Assembly (NCBI GenBank): GCA_030762175.1
Contig: CM060842.1
Span: forward strand, 46,036,001-46,100,000
Direction: 5' to 3'
Origin: Metallyticus violacea
Taxonomy: Eukaryota > Arthropoda > Insecta > Mantodea > Metallyticidae
DNA length: 64,000 nt
Each line of letters begins with the position of its first letter. Within the stretch, counting starts at the first letter, position 1. Of the stretch, positions 51,961 to 64,000 are shown piece by piece. Below the pieces are notes generated by a model. That model did not search any database and was not told the DNA's origin. It saw only the letters and a list, made by a program, of their open reading frames with translations. A program made the position numbers and the translations under genes.

Positions 51961-52570
51961 TATCACAATATGTTTCAAGAGCTTTTGCTCTCATCTTCAG
52001 CTGGGGTTTGACTAATTCTGGCAGGTGGTTCCAGTATGCAGTAAAATAGGAAGCACATTGGCAGCATGTCAAAATTCATAACATAATGCTTTTTAATTGA
52101 TATCATTGTATGATTAGCTTCACTGTGAAAGTTCGAATTTACATTTTAAATAATGCTTATTGTTTAAAATGAAAATCTCTTCCCATATTATTGCTCCTGG
52201 ATTTGTTTGCAGCTTTTAACAGTTTGGTTTCTTTTGTGATGTCATGATTGAAGTCCAAAAATGATCTGCAACTGCTGATTTAACCACTTGTTTACATCTT
52301 ACATTTCTAGTGTTCTTTCATCCTTGTTTCCAAATTTTTTAATCATGACATCACTAAAGAAACCAAACTGTTGTAGCTACAAATAATCCCAGGGAATTAC
52401 CAATATGGGAAAAGATTTTCATTTTAAAGGATAAGCATGTTATTCATTTTTAATTTTGACGTCCCACCAATGGATTTCCTATTTTGCTATATATTGAAAC
52501 CACTGACAGAGTTAGTCAGTCCCCAGCTGAAGATGAGAGCAAAAGCTCTTGAAACATGATCAGACAAATT
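51961..52570. mobile_element. Palindromic PLE with decayed GIY-YIG arms
   Basis: The left arm (- strand) has a terminus CCCAGCTGAAGATGAGAGCA, AAAGCTCTTGAAACATA and a decayed GIY-YIG C-terminus (KSAVADHFW-like pattern near 52260, WEEIFIL near 52180). The right arm (+ strand, 52330-52565) repeats ATGACATCACTAAAGAAACC and ends CCCAGCTGAAGATGAGAGCA, AAAGCTCTTGAAACATGATC. A tail module (TTGATATCATTGTATGATTA) lies inside at 52097, so the structure is nested or rearranged. Confidence 0.6.
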
Positions 52571-52669
52571 AATCAGTTAGCAAAGTATAGTGTCACCTAA
52601 TACTGATTTCTTTATGTGCATAATAAATTATTTGTTTAATATATTTATCACATTTGAAATGTATTTCAT

Positions 52670-53866
52670 ATACAGGATGTTTCAGAAACACTTTTACAAA
52701 CTTTGGTGGCAGGTTCCTCACACCAAAACAAGAAATAAAGTTCATGTATACATATATCTGGAAATCCTTAGCTTTTGAGTTATTAATGAAAGTTTACTTC
52801 AATGCATTTCAAGGTACAATCTAACAACTTAAATTCATAACCAAAAATAAAATTAATTTTGTTAAATAATCTAATGATGTTATCCATATAAGTCTGCTGA
52901 TTCACTCATTGTATCCTAGATGTGTTGCCAAGAAGACTTGTTTATATTTCATTTGGGTACATTTCATGGTTAATCTGTTTATCACTTTTTGCTTGTGTTA
53001 TATTTAACCATGGCATGATATCCTTTTCATGCCCTTGCAAATAAAAACCATGTAGTTTATGTATGATGGGACTCCAGCACCTTATAGCCACATTGTTAGA
53101 GATGCACTGGCTGATATCTACCATGACAGATGGGTAGGTAGGGGAGAATCAGTTCCATGGCCTGCATGTTCCTTTGACCTTAATCCTTTTGATTTTTTAT
53201 CTGTGGGACCACCTAAAACAATTGGTTTATTCAGCAGACACTTCATCATTGTACCATGGAAGCCTGCAAAACCATATGGGAGTATTTGAAAAGGTGGCAT
53301 AGTCCATGATCCTAAGAGTGTCTGCATGTGTGGAAGCAAGGAATTTGAACATTTATTATGTTTATGTTTATTGGGTTTTGTTTATTGTTTTGGTAAAATT
53401 TCTGTAATAACTCAAAAGCTGACAATTTCTGATTTTTTTTTCTTGTTTTGGTAATCTTTCATTAATAATTCAAAAACATTGATTTTTGAACTTATGTTTA
53501 CATAGACTTTTTTTTTTCTTGTTTTGGTAAACTTTCATTAATAGTTCAAAAACTAACAATTTCAGGACATATATAGGCTTTTTTTCTTGTTTTGGTAAAA
53601 TTTCATTAATAACTCAAAAACTAAGGATTTCCAAACATAATTTTATATAGACTTTTTTTATTTTTTTGGTAAAACTTCATTAATAACTCAAAAACTAAGG
53701 ATTTCCAGATAGGTTTATATGAACTGTTTTTAATATATTTGGTAAAATTTCATTAATAACTGAAAAATAAGGATTTCTGAACATATGTTTTATGAACTTT
53801 TTTTTCTTGCTTTGGTGTGAGGAACCCTACTCTAAAGTTTGTAAAAGTATTTCGGAAATTTCTGTA
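52670..53866 (+). mobile_element. mariner/Tc1-like element with long TIRs and amplified subterminal repeats
   Basis: Ends next to TA: TACAGGATGTTTCAGAAACA and, reverse-complemented, TACAGAAATTTCCGAAATAC. Homology continues for over 100 bp (CTTTTACAAACTTT, GGTTCCTCACACCAAA). + strand coding remnant at 53059-53289: FMYDGTPAPYSHIVRDALA, DRWVGRGE, WPACSFDLNPFDF (third-D block of the WIGRGGP..WPPRSPDLTPLDFF type). Only this piece of the transposase survives. Confidence 0.8.
53370..53815 (+). repeat. About six tandem 65-80 bp subterminal repeats
   Basis: Units share TTTTTCTTGTTTTGGTAAA, TTTCATTAATAACTCAAAAA, CTAAGGATTTCC and a variable ATAT-rich spacer. One unit is present in inverted form in the left end of the element (52730-52800), so the array grew only at the right end. 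Confidence 0.88.
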
Positions 53867-53869
53867 TAC

Positions 53870-56800
53870 TTATAATTACATTTTCTATGGTTGTGCACAG
53901 ATAAATTTGAATCCTTTATTGCACAAATCTAAGAAAATATTAAAATGTAGAGCTTGGTTCCTAGAGATTGTGATTTATGATCTTTCTCATTTTATGCATA
54001 TGGTATCTCATGCTTGTGTACAACCTGACCAGTTATAAATACATCAAGCTTTCATAACAGTGAGTGTTTCTAAGGAAAGCTCAATTTATACTTCTGGTCA
54101 GAAAGATCATAATATATATGTATAATGTAATTGTTTTACCAATATTATTCCAGCAAAATTTCTGGAAATAGTTTGTCCTGTATTAAGTGTTGGTAAGTAT
54201 AGGGACTCCATTGACTCTCTTTATCATAAAGCACTTACACGCAGTTTGTATTGTGGCAACTGTCTGGGAAAGGCCTTATGGCCAATGACTGAGATAAAAA
54301 ACTTTGATGAACTCCCTATACTTCAGTAACTAAATTATCAAAGAAATAAAGTATTTGTTCATTAATTTTCAAATGGATTGGTTTTTCTGTTACTAATTAT
54401 AATTTCTACTTCTTATTGCTATTTTCTGTATGAATAAGCAGAACTTACCTAGCAGCATTTAGTTACTTTATACCAGAGTTGACAATGCTGAACCCAACTA
54501 GAGCTTTGCAACACAAATGACTTCATTTCTAGTGGCACAGAGGATTCCAGAGCCACCATAACATAATGTGATCCTTTGCTGCTGTGCTTTGCAGGCTTAG
54601 TATACTTCCAATATGACATGGCATGGCAATCCTTGCTTTATACTATGGATTGTATGCAGACAATTCAGTCAAGAAATTTTGTGAGTGTAATTCTAAGGTG
54701 CTGAAGCCTCCAGCTTGTAGATTTTCTAGTCAGTATGGGGACAAATACAGTGTAAACTACTTTTTAGCATAACCTCCCAATAAAGTATTAACTAATGCAT
54801 GAGTCCATAAAATATGCACCATTAATAATGTTAATTTCAGTTAACACTTAATGGTGGAAGTGTATATTTAGAACAATTTATAAAACATTAACTATTTTTT
54901 AATTCTAAAGCACTGATACACCAAACTATCCTCATGTGGTGTAATAATATAATGAACAAACATTCTGCATAGATTAAACATGTTTGCTGTAAAGTAATTT
55001 AATTCTAAATAGGCCATTGTGCATTCCAGATCTTGAACCATCCATGTTAATTGTTTACAAACAATGTACAAAATATTTGTATAGTGTAGAGGTAATTAAC
55101 ATATTAATAGCAATGATAACATATTTGATATTGAAAATAAAGTAAACACTGCATTTGTAATGCTGTATCACATGTATTAATAGACAATAGTAGTGAGTGC
55201 AATGAGTTAAATGGTGGCACAGTGAATTAAATGCATATTTTTCAACATGTTGCTATTTTATTACACTTTCTTTCTGTTAACTGTTATTTAGCACTACTAT
55301 TAGATGAAAGTAATAGCTACTAAAATGTACCAATAATAAATATAAAAAAATGTTGACATTTCTAAAATTATGCAAGATTTTAACAGAATGACAAATTAAA
55401 GAGAAATAGCAAAAACAATCTTTTGAAAATTATGGAAGAAATGTATATGTATAAAAGAGATGAATGAATCATTAAAAATATTATAAAGTTTTCAAAATGC
55501 TATGTAAGTACAGAATGCATTCATTTTGAGTGATGTATCATGAATATCTATAGCACTCACCAGAATTGTTTATTGATCCATCTGGCCACAGTAACAATAT
55601 TCATATATACTCCAAACAAAGAAAACCATGTATACATAAGTATAATATATCTTTTGTGTAATACATACACATATATTGAATATAATGAATCTTTAATTTT
55701 AATGGAAATGAAATTACCTTAATCTATTCTATAATAGTATTGAATGGAACTTGATGTGTGCATATTTTTGACTGTGTATCCTTTTATTAATTTGTTATGA
55801 AAGTTAAAGATTAAAATTTGGCAATTCAACTCTCTTTAGGGGGAAATAATAGTATAGGAAAAAAATGTATTATTACATATTCTTACAATTATTTCATTTG
55901 ATTTTTTATTATTAAACAATACTTAGTATGAAAAGTTTATATTAGAGTTCACCTAATGTCTACAAGTTATGCATGCATTGCTGTTGTATTTATGCAGAGT
56001 AGCATAGGATTTGGAAAGCTATTAGTAAAGGATTTAGAATTTGCTAATGTTAAAAATATGAGAGGGAAAAGAAAAAATATACCCCATTTATATTATAGCA
56101 TTAAATTACTTTCATATTTCACCCCTCACTTTTTTTTCCCCTGATTTTTATGGTCAGAAAAAGTTGGGGGAAAGTGTCTAATATGCAAGAACCTAAACAT
56201 TTCATTTGGCAAATGGATGATAGGGAAATGCTATTTGTTGTTGCAGTCTGTTATGTCAATTAAAAAAAATTACTTAACATAAAAAATTGCATAATTTATT
56301 ATTGTAAACAAAATTCATAGCAATTATGTTATTGATATTACATGCTACACTTTATAAATGAAGTAGAAGTAAAGAAAACTTTTTTTTTTCAATTACAAAA
56401 CTTTTGATTCAAATATATTTATTTTGTACAGGTTTTATTTATAATCACCTATCCCTGAAACAGCTATATGGTGTAACCCAATGCAGCATCTTAGTTATAA
56501 AGTTAAAACAAAAATATATTGGTGTAATAGCAACATTTCATAAAAATTTGAAGTACTTATTAAATAAAAACATAACTTCTTTAGACTTTAATGGCCAATG
56601 TTGTTGTTATCAAAATTGATCATTATTGGTCTATTTTGCTCTGGTTATTGGTGTAAATGAGATTTAAACACTTGCCATGAAATAAAATTTGAAAAATAGA
56701 AGTAACTGCAAAAAAAAAAAAAATGGATATTTTAATCTGGCTATGAGAGAGGCTTTAGAAATAGAGCAACTTCCAAAAAATATAAACAAAGATAGAGGTT

Positions 56801-57130
56801 TTCAATTAGCAAGACATGAAATTCATTAATAGTCAATAAATAATTCCATTACTCCTACCCCCCTCACAATTCTAACATTTCTGTCCCTCTCTGCCTCTCC
56901 AGACACTATTATTCAGGCTATTGATGGTGCTGGTTGCAGTAGTCAATGTAAGTTTTTGTTTTTAAATTTCATTTAAACTAACCATGGCAAAATCACCTGA
57001 TAATGTTAGATTTTAATAGTAAATAAAAATATGACTTTTTGGAATCGGATAGGAAAAACTTAAAGTCATGACCAAAACTCAAACCACAGATTTTTGGCTT
57101 ATTTTGCCAATTCTCTAACAATTTTAAATA
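53870..57130. other. Intergenic AT-rich sequence, nothing recognised
   Basis: Several short open frames without motifs. No repeat shared with other parts of the window noticed. Confidence 0.5.
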
Positions 57131-57144
57131 TTCTTCCTAGCTTC

Positions 57145-57345
57145 ACTTACTCAAGATTTAACCATGACATATTTGATCCACATCCTCAGCTATTATAAGA
57201 CTGTTGGATTGTTGGTTGAGTCTAATGGCCTCAATACTCAAGTTCGTCGTAAGACCACCATAGTCAACTCGGACATCAACTAACTATCCAAGAGTATTAT
57301 AACAGCAGAGGATGTGGACACAAGAGGATGAGTACTATGTTTAGT
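57145..57345. repeat. Degenerate inverted repeat
   Basis: Left CCACATCCTCAGCTATTATA and right TTATAACAGCAGAGGATGTG pair imperfectly across about 110 bp. The layout resembles the PLE foldbacks, but the ribozyme boxes are unrecognisable. Confidence 0.45.
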
Positions 57346-58744
57346 TTTTTCATAGTGTGTAAGTTAAGATTGATTGTTGGGTTGCTAAATGGTATGCATT
57401 TGAATAATTTTTTCATTGGATAAATCTTAGAAGAATGTATATAGCTGTACAGACTGTTAGATTCCCAGTGGTACTATCTGGCGAAAGAAACATAAGCTTT
57501 TCATATTTCATATATGCAAACTTAATGAAATACATTATTGTTTTCTAGTCCAGAGTTACCTGATCTAGTGCATACCTAAAAACAATCACTATTTGAAGCT
57601 TAGTTCAGAGCAAACGCTTAAGCCAAGGTCAAGTGAGAGGAGTATTAGTGTAGGAATATATGCTGAACATATGAAGAATTTCATTTTATGTATCAAAGCT
57701 ATGCCTGGAAGTTTTCAATTCAATTTACTATATAAATAATAAAGCATTATTGAAGTTTTTATGTTTATGTATATATGGTTATTTATGTAAGCTGTAGCAA
57801 CTTTCAGAGCATTAAACTTAAAAGAAATGCAACAAATTAATTTATGGAAAAGATAAGTCTGTATGACTTGTCTCTTATAAAGTTAAAGTTGCACATCTCT
57901 TCTATTCATATAAGAAATATGGGGCAATGACTTCAGCTCATCCTCTCTCTCAGATTAATATAGAGAGAGAAATGGAGTAAGGTTTAAAGTTATTTTATTT
58001 ATCATATTACACATTTTTAATAATTAATTTTTTTAAAAAACAACAGTATTATCATAATTTATCACAGTACATAATAATGTACTATTTTACTCTAAACACA
58101 AGCATCAAGGGCGGCTTTTGGGGAAAAGGCAGGGGATGTCTCTTCTTTCCCTTTCCCTTATTTCTTAAACATTAACATTTTGTTTTAACAGTCTCAACAT
58201 TCATTTACTATTTAATTAATATTGCTGTTAAATATTTGTAATTCACATGAGTGTCATTCCTCTGAATACATTATGGATACTGAGCTTATGGTTATAGCTG
58301 GCAGGTCTTAACAAATTTGCCTGGTATTGAAGACAAGGTTGTGAATGTGACATCAGGTTGTCATGGTTATGAGTGAAGGTTATTCACCCATTCCCAGCTT
58401 GTGAAGTTAGTTCATGAACCCTTTGAAAGCAGGCTGCAAAGTGAGTGCTCGCAGTACATAAATTTTATCATATTTGATTTATAAACAGGGGATTTATTGG
58501 TAATTTCAATGTGTTACATGTGTTAAGTGCATATATTTATACTCTTTCTTTATTAAGTGAAAATGGATAAACCTAGTTACAGTGAATCTAATGGTGAAGA
58601 ATGAATAAAATGTGAAAAGAATTAAATTTTAAAATCTGAGTGGTATACACCAAAATTATCATCAGAAGGATAGAGTTAAAAAAAAAAAACTAGATCATTC
58701 AATGCATTTCATCATAGCAGCCAGCATAGTAACACTATTATACC

Positions 58745-58880
58745 TTCAGTTCCAGCTAATGATGAGAGTGAGTGCTTTGAAACATGTTTTGGATTTTAAA
58801 CAAGTAAATTAATTTTGATAGTCTTACTATATCAACTTCTATGATATATTGCTTCACTGTTAACAACTTCTGTTCAATTC
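58745..58880 (+). mobile_element. Solo PLE terminus with hammerhead-like remnant
   Basis: CCAG, CTAATGATGAGAGTGAGTGC, TTTGAAACATGTTTTGG. GAAAC and the ACATGT palindrome are intact, CTGATGA is altered by one base, and CCAG/TTGG can form stem I. Similar to 25325-25370. The tail TTGCTTCACTGTTAACAACT follows. Confidence 0.55.
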
Positions 58881-58889
58881 TTCATCATT

Positions 58890-60600
58890 TCAGTGCATTT
58901 GATAAATGGTTGTGTGGAAACACTTCAAATTATTTTGTTTGCTCAGCATGCTGCTATGCACAGTTAAAATTGTATGGTCCTCTGAAGTGTATAATGACTT
59001 AAAAAAATCTATTCAGGTGGCGATAGACATGAAGCAAGTAAATATTACATAAATTCTTATCTTTCATTCAAAACTTTTATCTAAACAAATTTTCAACATC
59101 TGTGACTTACTTAATGAGAACATAAAATTGTTTGTTACAGCATAATGAAGTGAGAAAAAAAGATAAACAATAGCTTTACCTTAGGGCAGATGATCAGGTA
59201 ATCCTGGAAATTAATTGTTGGGCTTATAGATTCTTTAGGACAGGCATATGAAGGTCAGGTCTAGGAAACAGAAACTGAACAATACAAGTACCAAAGCTGA
59301 AGAAGAGAGGGGAATCCATGTGAGGGATCTACACAATTCTACATGAATTAGCTGAAAGATATAGGTGCACAACTGCACAGGTTGTCAAACTACATATATA
59401 TCATAGTATGTCAGTCGAGCTATGCTGTGGTCTGGGAAATTGCAATATTGCAATTGAATACTCAGAACAGAACTGTGCAGTGCACATGTGTAATGAAATT
59501 ATATGTAGAGGTTAATAATGTAATAAAAAAATACATGAAATGAATTCCCCTTTCTTGCACCATTCCAAGGCCTGATAGGAGGAGGAAACGCTGGTGAGCA
59601 AGCTAGGCCCATGTTTGGCCCATCTAAGACAACTGCTTTAGTGGATATTCAAGAATATTTCCTGGGATTTTGTTACATTCAGAACATTATTTTAACAATA
59701 TCTTAATATTGAATAGTTATGTAAAATTATGAGCATTTTGCAGTATTAATGTTGTGCAATTTTCCATCCTCCCTGGATTAACCCATGAGCCGCCACTGAT
59801 ATGCATAGATATACATTAATTTTATTTTGGATTAGAACTTTGTTATTTTTCATTGTACTCAAGGAGACGTCCATAAGCAAACTTATTTTATAACTACAGA
59901 CCTGTAATCATTGTAATTGTATGAAAAAAGAAAACAGCATTAGATTTAGATTTGATTTATGAAATATATCTCTCTTTCTGGAAAGAACTATGAATCCTTT
60001 GAAAAATTAGCTAAGAACAAACAGAATCTGTTACGAGTTATAGATAGCAGATACATAAATGGCAGTTTTGTAATATTATTTGATTTAACATGCTGACAAA
60101 TCAAAGAGAATATTTATGGTGTACAGTTCTTAGCACCATTGGTAATATTTGCGGAGGAGGAATGCAATTCAGAGGTTGATATTTAAATAGAATTTATGAA
60201 CAAAATGTTAAAATGTTTCATATGAACTAATCTATTCAAGTATGTAGTTCAGTCACAGACAACTTTAATAACAGATAATTAGAAAGTGTTCTGCATGATA
60301 GAAAACTTACATAAAACAGATTTTTATTAATGCAGTGCAATGTATACATAACCAAACATCAGAAATTTTGTACTCAAATAAAAGTGCCTGAACACTGTTA
60401 CTATATACTGTATTCCCTTAAATAAAAGTAATACTTTTTTTTTTTCTTCCATAAAGTGTTTTAATGGGTACTTAAAACTTCAAGTGAATGTGTGTTATAT
60501 TCATGTAAGTGCTTTGTATAATCCAATAAATTTGAATAAACAGGGTTCTTTCAACTGCACAGTTTGTGAATATTTCTCAGCATGCACACAACATACACAC
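58890..60600. other. Intergenic sequence, nothing recognised
   Basis: AT-rich, no supported coding or repeat structure. Confidence 0.5.
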
Positions 60601-60604
60601 TTTC

Positions 60605-60695
60605 TTCATTAATGTACTCAACCTGTTCACACTAACTCCCTATATATTGCCATTCCATTGTCTACAGCTTCATAAATACAATTTAGTCACTTAAC
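60605..60695 (+). repeat. PLE terminal and tail fragment
   Basis: AATGTACTCAACCTGTTCAC, ACTAACTCC directly joined to CCATTGTCTACAGCTTCATA, AATACAAT: outer arm and tail of the 49601-49790 type with everything between deleted. Confidence 0.65.
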
Positions 60696-61021
60696 ATACA
60701 CTTTCTGCATATCTCCACATATCTTAATTGCAGTATTATTTGTAGCAGTAATACAATGTTTGGTTTCCACATAAACTAAGTTTCATTGCTCTGGATGATA
60801 TTCCCCGGGGAGCTCCTTATATTAGATTAAAATATTTACTGAAGACAGAACAGGGATAACACTTTTAGCTCAAACCATGAGCCTTTTGTGCCAACTACAG
60901 GTTATACATTGAAATACAGATTACTGACAGTGCCAGGTACAGAACAACTTTGGCTCATATTGCCTGAATAACCAAAGGGCAATGGTCCCACCTCTGCAAC
61001 CATACCCTTTTATTCATCAAC

Positions 61022-61190
61022 TAACACGGGTAGAAGAGGTCATTAAAGCATGAACTCATGAACAGAAAGTCTGCAATTCCAGCCTGACAGTTTTATTTTT
61101 TATTAAGGTTTTCCTAAGCCCTTATCAATGGCAAATGCCAGGGAAACACCCTAAACTTATACCTGAAAAAAATATAGTTTTATCCAATAT
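61022..61190 (+). mobile_element. SINE-B, old copy (+ strand)
   Basis: ACACGGGTAGAAGAGGTCAT, TAAAGCATGAACTCATGAAC, then CAATTCCAGCCTGACAG and AAGGTTTTCCTAAGCC, ATGGCAAATGCCAGGGAAAC, ACCCTAAACTTA, matching the SINE-B head and first half of the body at low identity. Confidence 0.65.
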
Positions 61191-62314
61191 GTTTACACCT
61201 CCTTTGATGCATCAGTAGTAAAAATGTGTATAAACACAAACGAAGAAAATTATTCACCAGGTATTGTTCTGAATGTGAGCCCATTTTGATCAAGAGGAAA
61301 AAGAGTGAACAGCCTGCTCATAGCTACCTACACAGCACCTGAGGCTACTCAGCCATTTTTGAGGTGAAATGAAAGAGGGAATGAGCTTAGAAATAAAAGG
61401 AAGGAAAATGGAGAATATATGTGCAGTAAGATTGGGGAAATTAGAGAAAGTCCAAAAACTAAGAGATAATATTTTGACTATATTTAAAATGAATTCCATA
61501 CTACTAAGATATCTATGTACCTCACCCATTGTTTAAAGTATAATTTGGATTATTCCATCTGTTGTGATGCCCTTCACAGTTACACTGTAATACCCACATA
61601 GAGAATCATGTGTCCACCATGTTTTTGAATTATTTCTGTTACATTAATATACAGCAAAAAAGGTAAAGGCACCAGCTTTAATTCTTGTGGCACTATGTGC
61701 TTAACATTATGAAACTTTATTTTCATATGGAATCATTATATTTACACAATTTAAAAGCTTTAAAGAGATCCTGAAACACTGCTATTTTTTTCTGATATTA
61801 TTTGAAACCCAGTAAAAATGTAATGTAATTGTTTTAGGAGTATAAGAACACTGAGCATGAAATGAATCTATGCCCCTGACTAACTTAAAATTATTTTTTT
61901 AGTAAATATGAAAACATGCCATTGATTTGAATTATGTTGTTATATAAAAATTAAGTAATTATAGTTTCATAATGTCTTATTTTATTTGAAAAACCATCCA
62001 GGTTAACAGGGATAGGCATATTATCGTTAATTAATTTAATTGCCGAAACATAACATTAATATCTTGGTAAAAACCATAACTTTATAAATAATCTTATTTG
62101 GTACTGTTTTCCTTGTAAATTTAAAAAATAAACAAATAAAATACAATTTCTGCTCCATCAACAAGGAAGGGCTTATGTCAGTATTTTGATTTTTTTTTTT
62201 TTTTTTTTTGCAATAGAATGCTTTGGCATTTTCGGGTTTATGAAATATTGCAAAAAAACAAAACAAAAATTGATAAATCAATCTATAAATATAGAATGTA
62301 CATAAAATGTAATA

Positions 62315-63395
62315 TGCAGGATGTTAATGAACTATGCTGAAATAATTTCACAGAGTGTAGAGATGTATATAAGCAGTTTGGGATAGTAAACATTGCCTAT
62401 CTATTCAAATTTCGCAGCTATAGTTGTGTTTCTAAAGGGTACGACACCGATTAATGAAGATCCCCCTCGAAAGCATAGCACACTATAACGAAGGTGGGTT
62501 TCTAGACTCTGGCGCCATGGTTATGACATTGGCTATTGAGTAACAGGTCATTCATCAAGATCATTGTGTTAGTTCGTAACAATCCCACAATAATCATAAT
62601 ATATGATTAGCTTCACTGTGTAATGTTTTAATTAAAAATTCTGATGGTGATTTGTTTTCGAGTTCAACTCTCGTTCATCACTTTTTTTTTTTTTTTTTTT
62701 TTTTTTGTAATTTTTGTTTGTTTACTGACTGGCCTAATAATGCAGTTTTTAGCCTACTTTTTAAGTTGATGTTTCAATTTATACACTTAACTCTTAACAT
62801 ATCAATTCATATAATTACAACCTTTGTAGTTGTTACCAATCAGAATCGTGTTCTGAGTATGTGTTGGGTAAATTAAGTTTTGATAAAGAGAATTAAGCTT
62901 AAGCATTAAGTAAATTTCATTCATAATTCATTAGTATGCATATCGCAACATTTCATATTTAATAATAAAAAAAATAATAAAATTCACGCCATGCCAAGAA
63001 TTGACCCCGCTGTTTGTGGAACATCGGTTTTTTGTGTTATGCATTACACGACACAATTAAAGAGCTGCATTTAGAGTAGGGTTACATAATGTAAAGCAGT
63101 TTAGGGATGATCAGTGTCGCATTTTCACGTGATTAGTTCCAGATTTGAGGGATTTTTTTGGTATTAAATCTTGAAAACACTGATAACGAGCTGAGGAGAA
63201 TCGATATTTCCATGCTCGCAATACAGTTTTATTGCTAATTTTGCACGGGCTTCGCTTTAACACCGACTTATTGGCATCTGATGCCAAAATGTTTAACACC
63301 ATATCACTGCGTTATGTTTAGTTGTATACATTGCTTATAAACGACATCTCTGCACTATCTGAAAATACTTCGGTGTAGTTCATTAACATTCTGTA
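62315..63395. mobile_element. TIR-bounded non-autonomous DNA transposon
   Basis: Left CAGGATGTTAATGAACTATG, TGAAATAATTTC, GAGTGTAGAGATGT and right, reverse-complemented, CAGAATGTTAATGAACTACA, GAAGTATTTTC, GTGCAGAGATGTC: inverted ends of about 55 bp, TA next to the right end. No transposase motif inside; a 63-codon - strand frame (63111-63302) is unrecognised. Contains a PLE tail fragment near 62595-62640. Confidence 0.6.
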
Positions 63396-63424
63396 TAATA
63401 GCTTCAAGGTATGACATTATTATT

Positions 63425-63610
63425 TCATTTATTTAATTTCTGGTCCCATTCATTTCAAGGCATGAAATGGCTGATCAATTTTGCTCAGGGGCCTTTTCAA
63501 CTTCAGAGTCTGTTATGTGTGATTTAAAGACACTGCGTCTATGCTTTCATACGGAAGCAATAATGATGATTTCCGAAAACATCCATTGACCCTGGCCAGG
63601 GTAAGCAATA
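63425..63610 (-). mobile_element. SINE-A, truncated copy
   Basis: - strand: GGCCCCTGAGCAAAATTGAT, CAGCCATTTCATGCC, GAATGGGACC, tail AAATAAATGAAATAAT; upstream CTGGCCAGGGTCAATGGATG, TTTTCGG. These match the 3' half of the full SINE-A at 21613-21916. The tRNA head is missing or decayed. Lies about 50 bp downstream of the U6-like locus. Confidence 0.75.
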
Positions 63611-63662
63611 TTAATTGTATACCAAATTACGATTGGAACGAGATAATGTATTGGTACAACGT

Positions 63663-63763
63663 AAAAATGTGAAACGCTTCACGATTTTGATCCTTGCCCA
63701 GGAGCCGTGCTAATCTTCTCTGTATCGTCCCAATTTTAGTATCTGTACCGCCAAAGCGAGTAT
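63663..63763 (-). ncRNA. U6: U6 snRNA-like gene or pseudogene
   Basis: On the - strand: ACTCGCTTTGGCGGTACAG, ATACTAAAATTGGGACGATA, CAGAGAAGATTAGCACGGCT, CCTGGGCAAGGAT, CAAAATCGTGAAGCGTTTCA, CATTTTT. The 5' stem-loop, the TACAGAGAAGATTAGCA region (ACAGAGA box), the terminal GTGAAGCG and a T5 terminator are recognisable. Compared with U6, GACACG is missing after GGAT, which should damage the 3' side of the internal stem-loop, and several substitutions are present. The promoter looks preserved (TATA at -30 to -25). I favour a promoter-bearing pseudogene or divergent U6 paralogue over a retrocopy. Confidence 0.85.
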
Positions 63764-63787
63764 AGCGTACATAGAACTTATGCTGAT

Positions 63788-63830
63788 CTTATATGCTAAT
63801 GTAATTTCACCAAGTACCGTAATTACTTGG
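63788..63830 (-). promoter_or_regulatory. Candidate U6-type Pol III promoter (TATA and PSE-like)
   Basis: - strand TATAAG at 63793-63788 lies at -30 to -25 from the first U6-like base (63763), the canonical U6 position. TAATTACGGTACTTGGTGAA, about -65 to -47 (63830-63810), occupies the place of a proximal sequence element and starts with TAATT as insect PSEs often do. The PSE call is inferred from position. Confidence 0.6.
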
Positions 63831-64000
63831 TGTTTATGTATTTAAAATATTTATAAAAATAGTAAGTAATCTAAAATAAATTAAAAATGATTGTGAATAA
63901 CTTAGGTAACTCTCACATAGAGTGTTAACAAACAGGATTTTAAAGGTATTATCCAAAATTTAATTTGCAATGTTTGCTTCAGGTATATGATATGGTTCCG

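Noticed and set aside
55540..56619. Three + strand ORFs of 60-71 codons
   Set aside because: AT-driven open frames without motifs, conserved context or splice sites.

Overview
This window is nuclear DNA of an animal, most likely an arthropod (insect or arachnid). It is very AT-rich, has introns of up to about 16 kb with GT..AG borders, and is packed with broken transposable elements. The only host protein gene I can support is the 3' two thirds of TTC39C (Iml2/TTC39 family of TPR proteins). It lies on the + strand with six exons: 3590-3793, 14823-14991, 30709-30907, 31828-32076, 32295-32527 and 42982-43095. The exons join in frame into 388 residues ending at a stop codon. The 5' part of the gene lies off the left edge. 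A second host-type gene at the right end, on the - strand, is a U6 snRNA-like sequence (63663-63763). It has a TATA box at -30 to -25 and a T5 terminator, but a 6-nt deletion in the RNA.

The introns are layered with mobile elements. Intron A (3794-14822) holds a long LINE ('LINE-A', - strand, about 5140-11100). It was hit twice by palindromic Penelope-like elements (PLEs) at 5873-7023 and 7392-8318, each flanked by a 12-bp target-site duplication (TSD). A third PLE (1427-2512, TSD 11 bp) sits in another LINE-A copy upstream of the first visible exon. Intron B (14992-30708) holds a second LINE type with an SGNH-esterase-like ORF1 (about 17980-22110), a mariner (22141-23399), a deleted pogo/Tigger-type element (27217-27985) and several SINEs. 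Intron E (32528-42981) holds a TIR-flanked interval, 33587-38012, containing two foldbacks, a Jockey/CR1-like LINE and a SINE. The region after the gene (43096-64000) has no recognisable protein gene. It contains more foldbacks, a mariner/Tc1-like element with amplified subterminal repeats (52670-53866), SINE pieces and the U6-like locus.

The most interesting pattern is a family of foldback elements built from PLE 3' ends. Each is an inverted pair of PLE 3' regions (GIY-YIG C-terminus plus terminal sequence, or only the terminal sequence) with one unpaired tail at one end. At least seven foldbacks and the one single-armed PLE have 11-12 bp TSDs, so they appear to move as units. The two longest carry a hammerhead-ribozyme-like core in each arm, facing outward on opposite strands. 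Shorter foldbacks keep decayed versions of the same core. One inverted pair of such arms brackets TTC39C exon 14823-14991 and could pair in the pre-mRNA.

Limits: everything was read by eye, without database searches. Transposon family names are from motif recognition. Boundaries without stated TSDs are approximate.
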